A program made the translations under genes and the position numbers. Below, in pieces: positions 53,561 to 62,339 of a DNA stretch of 64,000 nucleotides. The stretch comes from Pseudomonas guariconensis (GTDB lineage: Bacteria; Pseudomonadota; Gammaproteobacteria; Pseudomonadales; Pseudomonadaceae). The DNA is taken from NCBI RefSeq assembly GCF_015680235.1, contig NZ_JADLJL010000017.1, positions 32,478 to 96,477 on the forward strand, in the 5' to 3' direction. The notes under the pieces are model-generated. The model saw only the letters and a program-made list of their open reading frames with translations, was not told where the DNA came from and searched no databases. Positions within the stretch are counted from its first letter, which is position 1. The number at the start of each line of letters is the position of its first letter.

Positions 53561-53592
53561 TAGTCAGAGTTAGTTACTAAACGGCCAGTTTT
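53551..53592. repeat. 42-bp direct repeat, copy 1 (upstream of alpA)
   Basis: Perfectly repeated at 56317-56358. Contains the inverted repeat TTAGT-T-ACTAA. It ends 50 bp before the alpA ATG; the second copy ends 54 bp before the capsid ATG, so both likely carry the same promoter or operator. Confidence 0.85.
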
Positions 53593-53607
53593 CTTGTGCG
53601 TAGTTTC

Positions 53608-53645
53608 CATAACCGTCCAAGCTCAACCGAGGAATGACGGTTATG
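53608..53645 (+). promoter_or_regulatory. Hairpin covering the alpA ribosome-binding site and start
   Basis: CATAACCGTC (53608-53617) pairs perfectly with GACGGTTATG (53636-53645), which includes the alpA ATG; the GAGGAA ribosome-binding sequence is in the loop. Either an RNA structure limiting AlpA translation or a protein operator. Confidence 0.65.
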
Positions 53646-53840
53646 TCCAATATCCAACCCCGCCATATCATGCGTCTGCCAGAAGTTATTACGGCTACCG
53701 GCTACAAGCGCAGCTCCATCTACCTGTTCATGGAACAGGGTACTTTTCCGAGATGCCGCCGCATTGGCCCGCGCGCCGTCGGCTGGGATAGTCTGGAAAT
53801 TGAAGCCTGGATTCGCTCCAAGTTGGGAGGTCAGCAATAA
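53643..53840 (+). CDS. alpA: AlpA-family excisionase/activator
   Basis: 65 residues from ATG 53643 (GAGGA nine bases upstream; ATG 53634 would overlap that site). HIMRLPEVITATGYKRSSIYLFMEQGTFPRCRRIGPRAVGW is the AlpA winged-helix, residues ~8-48. In P4-like satellites and PICIs AlpA activates integrase or island genes or helps excision. It leads the replication operon, following the first 42-bp repeat. Confidence 0.92.
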   Translation: MSNIQPRHIMRLPEVITATGYKRSSIYLFMEQGTFPRCRRIGPRAVGWDSLEIEAWIRSKLGGQQ

Positions 53841-54091
53841 TGGCCAACCAACAAAAAAACGTCTCACTGGCGAGCGACTGGCACCGGATGGGTGGCGGCT
53901 ATTCGTGCCGCTTCACCATAAGAAATGGCGAATTTCACGCGGATTGGTCCCCACGCTTTCCGAATCCGCGCAACCGACGACGAATCATCAAAGCAGGCAA
54001 ATACTTCGCTGCCCGGCATCAGTTTCTAACGAAAGTGGCGGAGAACATTGGCGGCAATGTTCTTTGTATCGGTGCGGGGAGCCTAAGTTGA
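53840..54091 (+). CDS. Small hypothetical island protein
   Basis: 83 residues starting at an ATG that overlaps the alpA stop; its own stop overlaps the primase ATG. It is basic and aromatic-rich (YSCRFTIRNGEFHADWSPRF). No domain is recognised. Tight coupling suggests a role in replication or regulation of the island. Confidence 0.6.
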   Translation: MANQQKNVSLASDWHRMGGGYSCRFTIRNGEFHADWSPRFPNPRNRRRIIKAGKYFAARHQFLTKVAENIGGNVLCIGAGSLS

Positions 54092-56139
54092 TGACAGACA
54101 TTGAAAGCGTCCGGGCGCCGGAGGCTTTACGCGCCCTGAAACAATGGCTTATCTGGCGGATGGAGCCCAATCCTAACGGGCCTAAACCCCGGAAGATGCC
54201 TTACTACGCCGGGAGCGGTAATCGCCGGGCGAAACACAACACCCCCGAAGACATCAGCCAGTTGGTGGGGTTCTCCGAAGCCAAGGCAGCCGCTAAGAAG
54301 AAAGGCCCTGATTGGGGCGTCGGCCTGGCTATGGTCAAGGGTTCCCCCGTAACGGCACTCGACTTTGATCGGTGCGTCAGCCGAGATCCTGAGGGCAATC
54401 CCGTGGTAGCGGATGAGGTGGATCGAATGATCGTCGGTACCTATGCCGAGATCAGCCCTTCCGGTACCGGCGTTCGTGCCTTTGTGACCGGATCTGTAGG
54501 TAACGGGCGCCAGGCACACCACGACGAATGGGAATATGGCCTTGAGCTCTTCAACGGCACAGGCTTTGTCACCTTCACCGGCAACGTGACTGAAACCACG
54601 AAGGCAACCGGCGACGAAAACACGGTAGCCCCGCCGACCGCTGCTTTGCTTGAGCATATAGAGAAGAGGTTCTGCCCCGCCCTGAAGGCAAAAAAGGAAG
54701 ATATCGACGAAGGCGTTTTCACGCTCCCTCCGCCGCGGGTCGGGATGACTATCGACGAGCTTCGCAGGATGCTGGAAAACCTCGACCCCAACATGGGCAA
54801 TAAGGAGTGGCACGATCTCGGCGCCGCCCTCCACCATGAGACTGAAGGATCGGCCGACGGCTGCGCGCTTTGGGATGAGTGGAGTTCAGGCGGCAACGGG
54901 TACCCTGGTACCGAGTATTTCGAGAATAGGTGGGAAGGCTTCGACTCAACCAAAGAAAACGCCATTCGTATAGTGTCGTACTTCAAGCTTGCCCAGGAAG
55001 GAGCGAAGGCGCGAGGAAAAACGTGGGAGATTCCTAACCGAAAACCAGCTCAGCCGATCAGCCCTGAACCCCGGATAAAGCTGCACAACCGCGCCGACCT
55101 TTTTAGCATGGCGCCTATCGAGTGGCTTGTTAAAAAGGTGCTCCCGGCCAAGGGGATCGCACAGGTCTATGGCCCGTCAATGTCCGGGAAATCGTTCCTA
55201 ATGCTGGATATGGCGTGCCACATTGCCGAGGGCCGGGAGTGGTTTGGTTATCGAGTAAAGCAAACCCCCGTCGTTTATGCAGCACTCGAAGGGGAAGCAG
55301 GTTTTCGTCTGCGCGCAGAGGCATGGGAAAAGCAAAACGGCAGGCAAATCCCTGAACAGTTCCACATGGTTCTGCAAGCGTTTCGAATTGATGACCCCGA
55401 CCACGTGGCAGCGTTGATTGCAGTTGTGCCGCATGGCGCAATGACGATTATCGACACCCAAAGCCGCGCAGCGCCTACCGTTGATGAAAATTCGGCAAAG
55501 GACATGGGTGCAATCCTCGAAGGCGCCAAGGCCATTGCCGATGCAACTGGAGGTATTGTGGTGCTGGTGGCTCACACCGGGAAGGATGCAAGCAAAGGCC
55601 CGCGAGGCCATTCGTCACAGATCCCCACGATGGATGCCGCCATCTTCGTTAACCGGGACAAGGATGTCAGGACATGGAAAATCGGCAAAAACAAAGAAGG
55701 CGTCGACGGTGTCAATCACTCGTTCACTCTTGAGGTGATCACGCTTGGGTACGACGAGGATGCCGACGAAGTGTCTTCATGCGCTGTTGTCGAGGCCGGG
55801 GGGAGGCTGACCAGTGAACCTGTTCCCCCTGGCGAACGAAAAGGGATTGACGCCTATCAGAGGGCTTGCGAGGCCGGGGGAGGAGAATTTGATAGCGAGG
55901 GGCAGTTTGTTGGCCTGCGCGAGAAAGTTTGGCGTGAGAAATTCTACGAAATCTACGAGGGTAGTGCCGCAGATACCCCGGACAAACATGTGGTCAAACC
56001 GGACACCAAACGAAAGGCATTCAACAGGGCCAGGGAAGCGTTGATTAACTCCGGCCGTGCAAGTGTTGTCCGGGCTGATGTTTACAGGATCGACGAGTTT
56101 GAACATGTTTGGAACTCTCATTCCACACCATGCCCATGA
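54091..56139 (+). CDS. Primase-helicase / RepA-like ATPase of the island
   Basis: 682 residues from ATG 54091. The N-terminal archaeo-eukaryotic-type primase region has ALDFD (Asp91, Asp93) and SPSGTGVRAF (from residue 122). A PriCT-2-like segment follows (IDELRRMLENLD ... WHDLGAALHHET). The C-terminal RecA-fold ATPase has Walker A GPSMSGKS (361-368) and Walker B MTIIDTQ (451-457). It should initiate and unwind island DNA replication at the adjacent iteron region. Several CCGGAC motifs begin in its 3' end. A TTG 327 bp upstream extends the frame but overlaps alpA and was not used. Confidence 0.9.
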   Translation: MTDIESVRAPEALRALKQWLIWRMEPNPNGPKPRKMPYYAGSGNRRAKHNTPEDISQLVGFSEAKAAAKKKGPDWGVGLAMVKGSPVTALDFDRCVSRDPEGNPVVADEVDRMIVGTYAEISPSGTGVRAFVTGSVGNGRQAHHDEWEYGLELFNGTGFVTFTGNVTETTKATGDENTVAPPTAALLEHIEKRFCPALKAKKEDIDEGVFTLPPPRVGMTIDELRRMLENLDPNMGNKEWHDLGAALHHETEGSADGCALWDEWSSGGNGYPGTEYFENRWEGFDSTKENAIRIVSYFKLAQEGAKARGKTWEIPNRKPAQPISPEPRIKLHNRADLFSMAPIEWLVKKVLPAKGIAQVYGPSMSGKSFLMLDMACHIAEGREWFGYRVKQTPVVYAALEGEAGFRLRAEAWEKQNGRQIPEQFHMVLQAFRIDDPDHVAALIAVVPHGAMTIIDTQSRAAPTVDENSAKDMGAILEGAKAIADATGGIVVLVAHTGKDASKGPRGHSSQIPTMDAAIFVNRDKDVRTWKIGKNKEGVDGVNHSFTLEVITLGYDEDADEVSSCAVVEAGGRLTSEPVPPGERKGIDAYQRACEAGGGEFDSEGQFVGLREKVWREKFYEIYEGSAADTPDKHVVKPDTKRKAFNRAREALINSGRASVVRADVYRIDEFEHVWNSHSTPCP

Positions 56140-56140
56140 A

Positions 56141-56275
56141 CCGGACACCCCGGACAACCACCGGACAAGTCCGCATCTGTCCGGTCGACGTAGGCCGGAC
56201 GGACACGGACACGCGCTTATAAGCGTGTCCAGTGTCCGGGTGGACGTCTGGACAAAAACAAAAGTGATTTATCCC
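56141..56275. other. Candidate replication origin with CCGGACA iterons
   Basis: Non-coding. Direct CCGGACA copies at 56141, 56150 and 56161, CCGGAC at 56195, and inverted TGTCCGG at 56178 and 56233. An inverted repeat GGACACGC (56207-56214) / GCGTGTCC (56223-56230) surrounds GCTTATAA, and an A/T-rich stretch follows. Two further CCGGACA copies lie in the primase 3' end. Position just after rep fits satellite origins. Confidence 0.7.
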
Positions 56276-56316
56276 CCGCGTTTTCAATTGCCCTGGCTGA
56301 AGCTCCTGTAAGTCAT

Positions 56317-56358
56317 GGAAACTTAATAGTCAGAGTTAGTTACTAAACGGCCAGTTTT
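56317..56358. repeat. 42-bp direct repeat, copy 2 (upstream of capsid operon)
   Basis: Perfect copy of 53551-53592 in the 273-bp non-coding region between the primase and capsid genes, ending 54 bp before the capsid ATG. Probable shared promoter or operator of the packaging operon. Confidence 0.85.
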
Positions 56359-56412
56359 TTCAGCGGTAGGGTCTCAATCGGAAATCCATTTTCGTTTGAG
56401 GCTCAAGCACTT

Positions 56413-57627
56413 ATGAACCTGCATCAGCTCCGCGAGCAGCGCACCGCAAAAGTCGCCGCCATGCAATCACTGGTCAATAGCGCTGGCGCTGCTGGCCGTG
56501 ACTTGACCGCCGATGAATCCAAGCAGTTTGACGCTCTGAAAGGCGAGGAACGTACCCTCTCCGCCAGCATCGAGCGCCACGAACACCTCGCCACTTTGGA
56601 AGTTCGCACCGCCGCACCGGTCGGCAAAGACACTGCCGAGACCTTGGAAGGGCGTGTGTCGCTGCTGTCCGTGCTGCGCGCTGGTATGGAAGGTCGTAAC
56701 CTGACGGGCGCCGAGGCTGAGTATCATCAAGAAACTGAGCGCCGCACTGGCCGTAAAGCCGAAGGTGTGTTCGTGCCCATGGGCCTGCTGGAGCGCCGCG
56801 CCAACACCACCGGCACCGCGCCGGAGCTGGTGCCGACTGACCACCGCGCCGACCAATACATTAGCCCCCTGCGTGAAGCCCTGATGGCCCGCCGCTTGGG
56901 CGTGCGCGTGCTCTCTGGCCTGCGTGGCAATGTCGTCATTCCGAAGTTTGGCAGCGGCCTGGAAACTGGCTGGGTCGCTGAAGGCGGTGCAGTGCCGGAA
57001 GGCGAGATGGCCTTCGACAACGTAACCCTGGCGCCCAAGCACGTCGGCGGCAAGACCGAGATGTCCCGCCAGCTTATCCAGCAGTCCAGCCCGGACATTG
57101 AAGCCCTGGTGCGTCAAGACCTGGCATTCCTGATTGCCAAACAAATCGACCGCGCCATCATCGCGGGCAGCGGCGCCAGCAACGAACCGCGAGGCATCAT
57201 CAACACCGCTGGCATTCAGACCGGCAACCTGGCCACCTTGGACTGGGCCAGCGTCATGACCATGGTTCAGCAGTTTGAAGACACTGAGCTGACCAATGCC
57301 GCATGGCTGACCACCAGCACCGCAAAAACCAAGTTCGCCACCACTCTCAAGGAAGCCGGTCTGCCGGGTTACCTGCTGGAAAACGGCCAGGTGGGTGGCT
57401 ACCCGCTGAATGTCACTCGCCAGTTTACCGCCGACAGCGCCGGCGACTCTCCGGTGCTGCTGGGTGACTTCTCGCAGGTGCTGCTGGGCATCTGGTCCGA
57501 GCTGGACATTCTGGTAAACCCGTTTGCCGAACCGGCCTACAGCCGAGGCGGTGTGCAAGTGCGCGCGATGGCCACCTGTGACGTGGCCCTGCGCTACCCC
57601 GAAGCTTTCGTATTGGCCGAGGCGTAA
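56413..57627 (+). CDS. HK97-family major capsid protein
   Basis: 404 residues. An N-terminal helical scaffold (delta) region (residues ~1-110, coiled-coil LREQRTAKVAAMQSLVNSAG) is followed by the HK97 fold: GLRGNVVIPKF, TGWVAEGGAVPEGEMAFDNVTLAPKHVGGKTEMSRQLI, and ARRLGVRVLSG. The delta domain would be removed by the protease gene that follows. First gene of the packaging operon. Confidence 0.95.
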   Translation: MNLHQLREQRTAKVAAMQSLVNSAGAAGRDLTADESKQFDALKGEERTLSASIERHEHLATLEVRTAAPVGKDTAETLEGRVSLLSVLRAGMEGRNLTGAEAEYHQETERRTGRKAEGVFVPMGLLERRANTTGTAPELVPTDHRADQYISPLREALMARRLGVRVLSGLRGNVVIPKFGSGLETGWVAEGGAVPEGEMAFDNVTLAPKHVGGKTEMSRQLIQQSSPDIEALVRQDLAFLIAKQIDRAIIAGSGASNEPRGIINTAGIQTGNLATLDWASVMTMVQQFEDTELTNAAWLTTSTAKTKFATTLKEAGLPGYLLENGQVGGYPLNVTRQFTADSAGDSPVLLGDFSQVLLGIWSELDILVNPFAEPAYSRGGVQVRAMATCDVALRYPEAFVLAEA

Positions 57628-57629
57628 CC

Positions 57630-58148
57630 ATGGAACTGGAGCGCCGTTTTTCTGCCGGTGCTGCCGTGGAAGGTCGCCAGCTTATCGGGCTGGCGGCCCC
57701 CTTCGGGGCAGAGACGAGCATAGGCGACTTCCGCGAGGTCATCGCGCCGGGAGCCTTCACCCGCACCTTGAGCGATAAACCGGACATTCTCGCCCTGGTG
57801 GATCACGACACCGGCAAGGTGCTGGGCCGTACCCGATCCGGCACGTTGGAGCTGCGCGAGACGTCCGAGGGGTTGGAATACCGTCTGACCCTCCCCGATA
57901 CCAGCACCGGCAATGACCTGCGCACCCTGGCCAAGCGCGGCGACCTGGGCGGCGTGTCGTTCGGCTTCCGTGTCCTGCGTGACTCCTGGGCCGGCGACCT
58001 ACGCACGCTGCAGGAAGTCGAGCTGCACGAAATCAGCATTGTGCAGGCACACCCAGCTTACCCGACCACCACCGTTAGCCTGCGTTCCCGTGTAGGCGAC
58101 TGCCCTCGTCTGGCACTGGCCCGCCGCTACCTGGAGGCCATTGCGTGA
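57630..58148 (+). CDS. HK97-family prohead protease
   Basis: 172 residues, starting two bases after the capsid stop. IAPGAFTRTL, LVDHDTGKVLGRT with the catalytic His, and GDLGGVSFGFRV with the catalytic Ser are the S78 herpes-protease-like motifs. It trims the capsid scaffold region during maturation. Its stop overlaps the portal GTG start. Confidence 0.94.
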   Translation: MELERRFSAGAAVEGRQLIGLAAPFGAETSIGDFREVIAPGAFTRTLSDKPDILALVDHDTGKVLGRTRSGTLELRETSEGLEYRLTLPDTSTGNDLRTLAKRGDLGGVSFGFRVLRDSWAGDLRTLQEVELHEISIVQAHPAYPTTTVSLRSRVGDCPRLALARRYLEAIA

Positions 58149-59377
58149 AATTTCCCTGGTTCAAAAAGCATGAAACCCGCGCCGACACCTTCGACCCGTA
58201 CTGGTCGCAATTCCAGTTCGGGCAAGACACCGCTGGCGTCCACGTTGACCACCGCAGCGCAGAAGGCGTGAGCGCCGTCTATGCGTGTGTGAGTGCGATT
58301 GCTGAGACGGTGGCCAGCTTGCCGCTGGACGTGTACCGCCGCACCGATGACGGACGCGAAAAGGCTCGCAATCACCCGTTGTATCACCTGCTGCATGATG
58401 CGCCGAACGAATGGCAGACCGCTCTAGAGTTTCGCGAACTGCTGCAACGTCACGTCCTGCTGCGTGGCAATGGTTATGCGCGCATCGTCTGGAACGGTGC
58501 GGGTCGAGTCGAAGCACTCAAGCCCCTGCATCCGGATAGCGTCACCGTCCTGACCAACGCCAGCAGCGACCGCCTGCTATACGACGTGACTGACCGCAAC
58601 GGCAGGCTGACCCGCCTCACCGCTGATGATGTTCTGCATCTGCGCTTCCACTCTGATGACGGTGTGTTGGGCCGTTCGCCGATTCATGTGGCCCGCGACA
58701 CCATCGGCCTGGCCCTGGCTGAGCAGACCCACGGCGCGAAAATGTTCGAGCAGGGCACTAAGCTGTCGGGCGTCATTGAGACCGCACCCGGAACCACTAA
58801 GGAACAGGCCGCGCAGATTCGCGAGAGCTGGTCCGTTGGCCAATCAGGCGTGAGCAACCACGGCAAGACCGCCGTGTTGCCGCAAGGGGCGAAGTTCAAC
58901 ACCGTGTCCATGACGCTGGAGGATGCCGAGTGGATCGAGGCCCGCAAGCTGTCGGTAATCGAGGTCTGCCGCCTGTTCCGCTGCCCGCCGGTCATCGTGC
59001 AATCCATGGAAAGCGCGAACTACTCCAACAGTGTGGAGCTGGCCCGCCAGTTCATCACCCTGACCCTGCGTCGTCACTTGGTCGCCTGGGAACAGGCCGT
59101 TAACCGCACCCTGCTGGGCGGTTCGTTCTTCTGTGAGCACAACGTCGAAGGGCTGCTGCGTGGCGATTCGACCACCCGTGCCGAGTTCTATCAGCGAGGC
59201 ATCGAGGATGGCTGGCTGCTTAAATCAGAAGTGCGCCGCATGGAAAACCTACCCACTGTAGAAGGTATCGATGATGTCCGAGAAGAAACGCAAAATTCCA
59301 ATGCTGGAACCTCGAGTCAAGGAGTTGCCTCCCAGGGTGAAGCCCCTCGAGCGCAAGCCGAAAAGGAGGCCAAATGA
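58145..59377 (+). CDS. HK97-family portal protein
   Basis: 410 residues from GTG 58145. GVSAVYACVSAIAETVASLPLDVYRR and LQRHVLLRGNGYARIVWN are the conserved portal N-terminal segments; SVIEVCRLFRCPPVIVQ and later helices form the wing and stem. It forms the dodecameric DNA gate of the head. The last ~40 residues are polar and disordered. Order capsid-protease-portal is unusual for HK97 phage itself, but seen in cf-PICIs. Confidence 0.93.
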   Translation: MKFPWFKKHETRADTFDPYWSQFQFGQDTAGVHVDHRSAEGVSAVYACVSAIAETVASLPLDVYRRTDDGREKARNHPLYHLLHDAPNEWQTALEFRELLQRHVLLRGNGYARIVWNGAGRVEALKPLHPDSVTVLTNASSDRLLYDVTDRNGRLTRLTADDVLHLRFHSDDGVLGRSPIHVARDTIGLALAEQTHGAKMFEQGTKLSGVIETAPGTTKEQAAQIRESWSVGQSGVSNHGKTAVLPQGAKFNTVSMTLEDAEWIEARKLSVIEVCRLFRCPPVIVQSMESANYSNSVELARQFITLTLRRHLVAWEQAVNRTLLGGSFFCEHNVEGLLRGDSTTRAEFYQRGIEDGWLLKSEVRRMENLPTVEGIDDVREETQNSNAGTSSQGVASQGEAPRAQAEKEAK

Positions 59378-59763
59378 AGACGCCCAAGCCAGGGGGGAGT
59401 TCGAGATACAAGCCGAAGGCGAGGGTTATTTCATTATCCAGCGCGGCGTGGCGCCGGTTGAGAGCTCAGGTCATAGCTGAGGAGCCGTTATGTGGTTGGT
59501 GCTTGGCACGTGGCCTGTATGTGGCAAGCACCGAGGTGGACCACATCAACAACGATGGCGACGACAACCGCAGGGAGAATCTAGCTGGCATGTGTTGTTC
59601 GTGTCATTCCGTAAAAACTGCGCAAGACATGGGCAAGAGCACCACGATGGGCTGCGACGTGAACGGCATCCCGACCGACGCGCGCCACCACTGGAACATT
59701 CCGAAAAGATCACCAGCAGTTGACGGCACGCTGATCGCGCCCGACCTGCCTTCTAATCGTTAA
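59374..59763 (+). CDS. HNH endonuclease
   Basis: 129 residues from an ATG overlapping the portal stop. CGWCLARGLYVASTEVDHINN with the DH catalytic pair, then RRENLAGMCCSCHSVKTAQD, gives the HNH/zinc signature. HNH proteins next to TerS and TerL assist terminase cutting at cos sites, suggesting cos packaging here. Confidence 0.9.
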   Translation: MKTPKPGGSSRYKPKARVISLSSAAWRRLRAQVIAEEPLCGWCLARGLYVASTEVDHINNDGDDNRRENLAGMCCSCHSVKTAQDMGKSTTMGCDVNGIPTDARHHWNIPKRSPAVDGTLIAPDLPSNR

Positions 59764-59776
59764 CTGCCTGAAAATC

Positions 59777-60238
59777 ATGAAGACGACCGCTCGCCGCCCC
59801 CGATCTGACAGTGCCAAGGCCGCTGTAGCCGCTAGCCAGGCCGTTGCGCTTGGCCCGCTACTGCCGCCCACTCACGTACGGCTGCGAGAGTCTGATCGCC
59901 CTTTCTGGAACGCCATTGTGACCGCTCGCCCACGTGATACCTGGACTGACGCTGACCTAGTGCTGGCCGGCAACCTCGCTAGGGCGTATGCCGACATGGA
60001 GACCTTGCAGGAGAGCATCGAGCGCGACGGCATGTTGGTAGAAGGGAAGGTGAACCCAGCCTGTGAGCTGCTGGACAAGATGACCCGTCGCGCCCTGGCG
60101 ACTGGCCGGCAACTGATGGTCGCCACCATTGCCACTGTGGGCAAGGCCCAGGACATTCACAAGGGGGCTGCGCTGGAGCGTGGCGCACGTCAGCACGAGG
60201 ATGACGACCTGATCCCGACCTTGGGGACGCTGCAATGA
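59777..60238 (+). CDS. Phage terminase small subunit (P27 family)
   Basis: 153 residues. LRESDRPFWNAIVTARPRDTWTDADLVLAGNLARAY and EGKVNPACELLDKMTRRALA are typical of the P27-like TerS. It binds the packaging site and recruits TerL. Its stop overlaps the TerL start. Confidence 0.9.
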   Translation: MKTTARRPRSDSAKAAVAASQAVALGPLLPPTHVRLRESDRPFWNAIVTARPRDTWTDADLVLAGNLARAYADMETLQESIERDGMLVEGKVNPACELLDKMTRRALATGRQLMVATIATVGKAQDIHKGAALERGARQHEDDDLIPTLGTLQ

Positions 60239-61731
60239 CCCGCGCTGAAAAGATCATCGCCTTTATCGAGCGCTATTGCATCACGCCCGAGGGCGCGGAC
60301 GTTGGCAAGCCGCTGTGCCTGGCCGAATTTCAACGCCAGTTCATCCGCGACGTGTACGACAACCCGCACGGCACCCGCCGCGCCATCTTGTCCGTGGCCC
60401 GGAAGAACGGCAAGTCCGGCCTGATCGCGGGCCTGCTGCTGGCGCACCTTGTTGGCCCCGAGGCGAAGCAAAACAGCCAGCTTGTGTCTGGAGCCATGAG
60501 CCGGGACCAAGCCGCCCTGGTGTTCAACCTGGCCGCCAAGATGGTGCAGCTATCGCCCGCCCTGTCAAAGATCGTCCGCATAGTGCCGAGCGGCAAGCGA
60601 CTGCTGGGGCTGAACCTGAATACCGAATTTCGTGCGCTGGCTGCCGATGGCAAAACGGCACATGGCCTATCGCCCGTGCTCGCCATTCTCGATGAAATCG
60701 GCCAGATACGCGGGCCGCAATCTGACTTCGTTGACGCCATCACCACAAGCCAAGGCGCCCACGAAGCGCCGCTGCTGATCGCCATCAGCACCCAAGCAGC
60801 CAACGACGCTGACCTGCTGAGCCAGTGGATCGACGACGCCAAAATCAGCAAAGACCCGCGCATTGTTTGTCGCCTTTACGCTGGGGCTGAAGGCTGCGAC
60901 CTGATGGACCTGGATGCGTGGAAAGCAGCCAATCCAGCATTAGGCCTATTCCGCTCCGAGACAGACTTGCGCGAACAGATGCAACAGGCCGAGCGGATGC
61001 CTAGCATGAGCAACACCGCCCGCAACCTGCTGCTCAACCAGCGCGTCAGCCTGGACAGTCCATTCATCAGCCCAGACGTGTGGATGGCCTGCGACACCAT
61101 GCCTGAGCCATTCGAGGGCCTGGTATATGCCGGCCTCGACTTGTCCGCCCGAACCGATTTAACGGCGCTGGTGCTGATAGGCAAGTCCGGGGGCGTGTGG
61201 CAGGTTCGCTCGTACTTCTGGACACCTGAGCAAGGGTTATTCGACCGCGCTAGAAAAGATCGTGCGCCCTATGACGTATGGGCGCGGCAAGGATTCATCC
61301 GCACCACACCGGGGGCCACGGTCGATTTGGAAGCGGTGGCGCTGGATATGGCCGAAATCTTGAGTGATTGCGACGTGGCTGCAATCGCCTATGACCGATG
61401 GCGCATCGACGTGCTGAAAAAGGAATTGGAACGCCTGGGGCTGGAGCTGCCATTGGTGCCGCACGGCCAAGGTTTCCGAGATATGGCGCCGGCACTCGAC
61501 GCCCTAGAAGCAGAGCTGCTGAATGGCCGTGTCGCCCACGGTGGCCACCCTGTCCTGACCTTTTGCGCGGCCAACGCCGTTGCAGTGAAAGACCCTAGCG
61601 GCAACCGCAAGCTGGACAAGAGCCGTCGCACCGGGCGCATCGACGGCCTTCAGGCACTGGCAATGGCGTTCGGCGCCGCCCAGGTAGCCGAGACACCCGC
61701 CGATCTTGATACCGAGGTATTTTTCGTATGA
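60235..61731 (+). CDS. Phage terminase large subunit
   Basis: 498 residues. ATPase Walker A SVARKNGKSG (53-62) and Walker B LAILDEIGQ (Asp153, Glu154), then an RNase H-like nuclease with GLDLSARTDLTALVL and, near the end, DGLQALAMAFGAA. This HK97-like motor cuts and pumps island DNA into heads. Full length, with no visible lesion. Confidence 0.94.
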   Translation: MTRAEKIIAFIERYCITPEGADVGKPLCLAEFQRQFIRDVYDNPHGTRRAILSVARKNGKSGLIAGLLLAHLVGPEAKQNSQLVSGAMSRDQAALVFNLAAKMVQLSPALSKIVRIVPSGKRLLGLNLNTEFRALAADGKTAHGLSPVLAILDEIGQIRGPQSDFVDAITTSQGAHEAPLLIAISTQAANDADLLSQWIDDAKISKDPRIVCRLYAGAEGCDLMDLDAWKAANPALGLFRSETDLREQMQQAERMPSMSNTARNLLLNQRVSLDSPFISPDVWMACDTMPEPFEGLVYAGLDLSARTDLTALVLIGKSGGVWQVRSYFWTPEQGLFDRARKDRAPYDVWARQGFIRTTPGATVDLEAVALDMAEILSDCDVAAIAYDRWRIDVLKKELERLGLELPLVPHGQGFRDMAPALDALEAELLNGRVAHGGHPVLTFCAANAVAVKDPSGNRKLDKSRRTGRIDGLQALAMAFGAAQVAETPADLDTEVFFV

Positions 61732-62006
61732 GCCTGACCATCGCTGAAGCCAAGCAACATCTCCGAGTCTTGCACAATCTGGAAGACGACTTGATCCAAC
61801 TTTATCTGGATGCCGCCAAGGGACACGTTGCGAAGTATCTGGGGAATGATCTGCCCGACCCTATGCCCGAGCCAATTCAGGCCGCCGTTTTACTGCTGAC
61901 CGCTGACCTGTTTGTCAATCGGGAGCGCCAAGGGGACCGCATTCTGTATGAGGGCACGGCCTATTCACTGTTGCTGGCCCCGTACCGAACAATGGAGGTG
62001 CAGTGA
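61728..62006 (+). CDS. Head-tail connector (HK97 gp6-like)
   Basis: 92 residues starting MSLTIAEAKQHLRVLHNLEDD, with LYLDAAKGHVAKYLG, the helical connector signature. It docks beneath the portal. Overlaps TerL by four bases. Confidence 0.9.
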   Translation: MSLTIAEAKQHLRVLHNLEDDLIQLYLDAAKGHVAKYLGNDLPDPMPEPIQAAVLLLTADLFVNRERQGDRILYEGTAYSLLLAPYRTMEVQ

Positions 62007-62329
62007 TGAATGTAGGACGCCGGAGACACCCTATCGAGGTGGAGGCATTTACCTATATCCGCGATCCGGATACTGGTGGGGTAATCGAAGGATGGGTCAC
62101 TGTCGGCATTGAATGGGCCAGCATGGACGGTATCAGCGGGAAAGAATTCAACGCTTCTGCCGCAACGCAGAGTGTGGCAACGCACCGAGTCACTATCGCT
62201 TACCGGGACGACCTCACCACTTCTCACCGGTTTGTTTACCACGGTAAGAAATACGACCTAAAGGCCCTACTTCCCAACAATGATCGCACCGAACTGGTGT
62301 GCATGTGCCAGGAAGGGCTATTGACCTAA
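62006..62329 (+). CDS. Head-tail adaptor / head closure protein
   Basis: 107 residues from ATG 62006; GTG 62003, overlapping the connector stop region, is an alternative. It is a beta-rich protein (HPIEVEAFTYIRDPDTGGVIEG, THRVTIAYRDDLTTSHRF) matching the phage head-tail joining family. In cf-PICIs this surface must accept a helper tail. It is the last gene of the operon; no tail gene follows. Confidence 0.87.
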   Translation: MNVGRRRHPIEVEAFTYIRDPDTGGVIEGWVTVGIEWASMDGISGKEFNASAATQSVATHRVTIAYRDDLTTSHRFVYHGKKYDLKALLPNNDRTELVCMCQEGLLT

Positions 62330-62339
62330 TTCACCGTTT

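Noticed and set aside
59271..59480. Basic 69-residue open frame overlapping the portal end and HNH start
   Set aside because: Lies almost wholly inside two better genes in other frames and has no family match; kept out although a small overlapping gene cannot be excluded.
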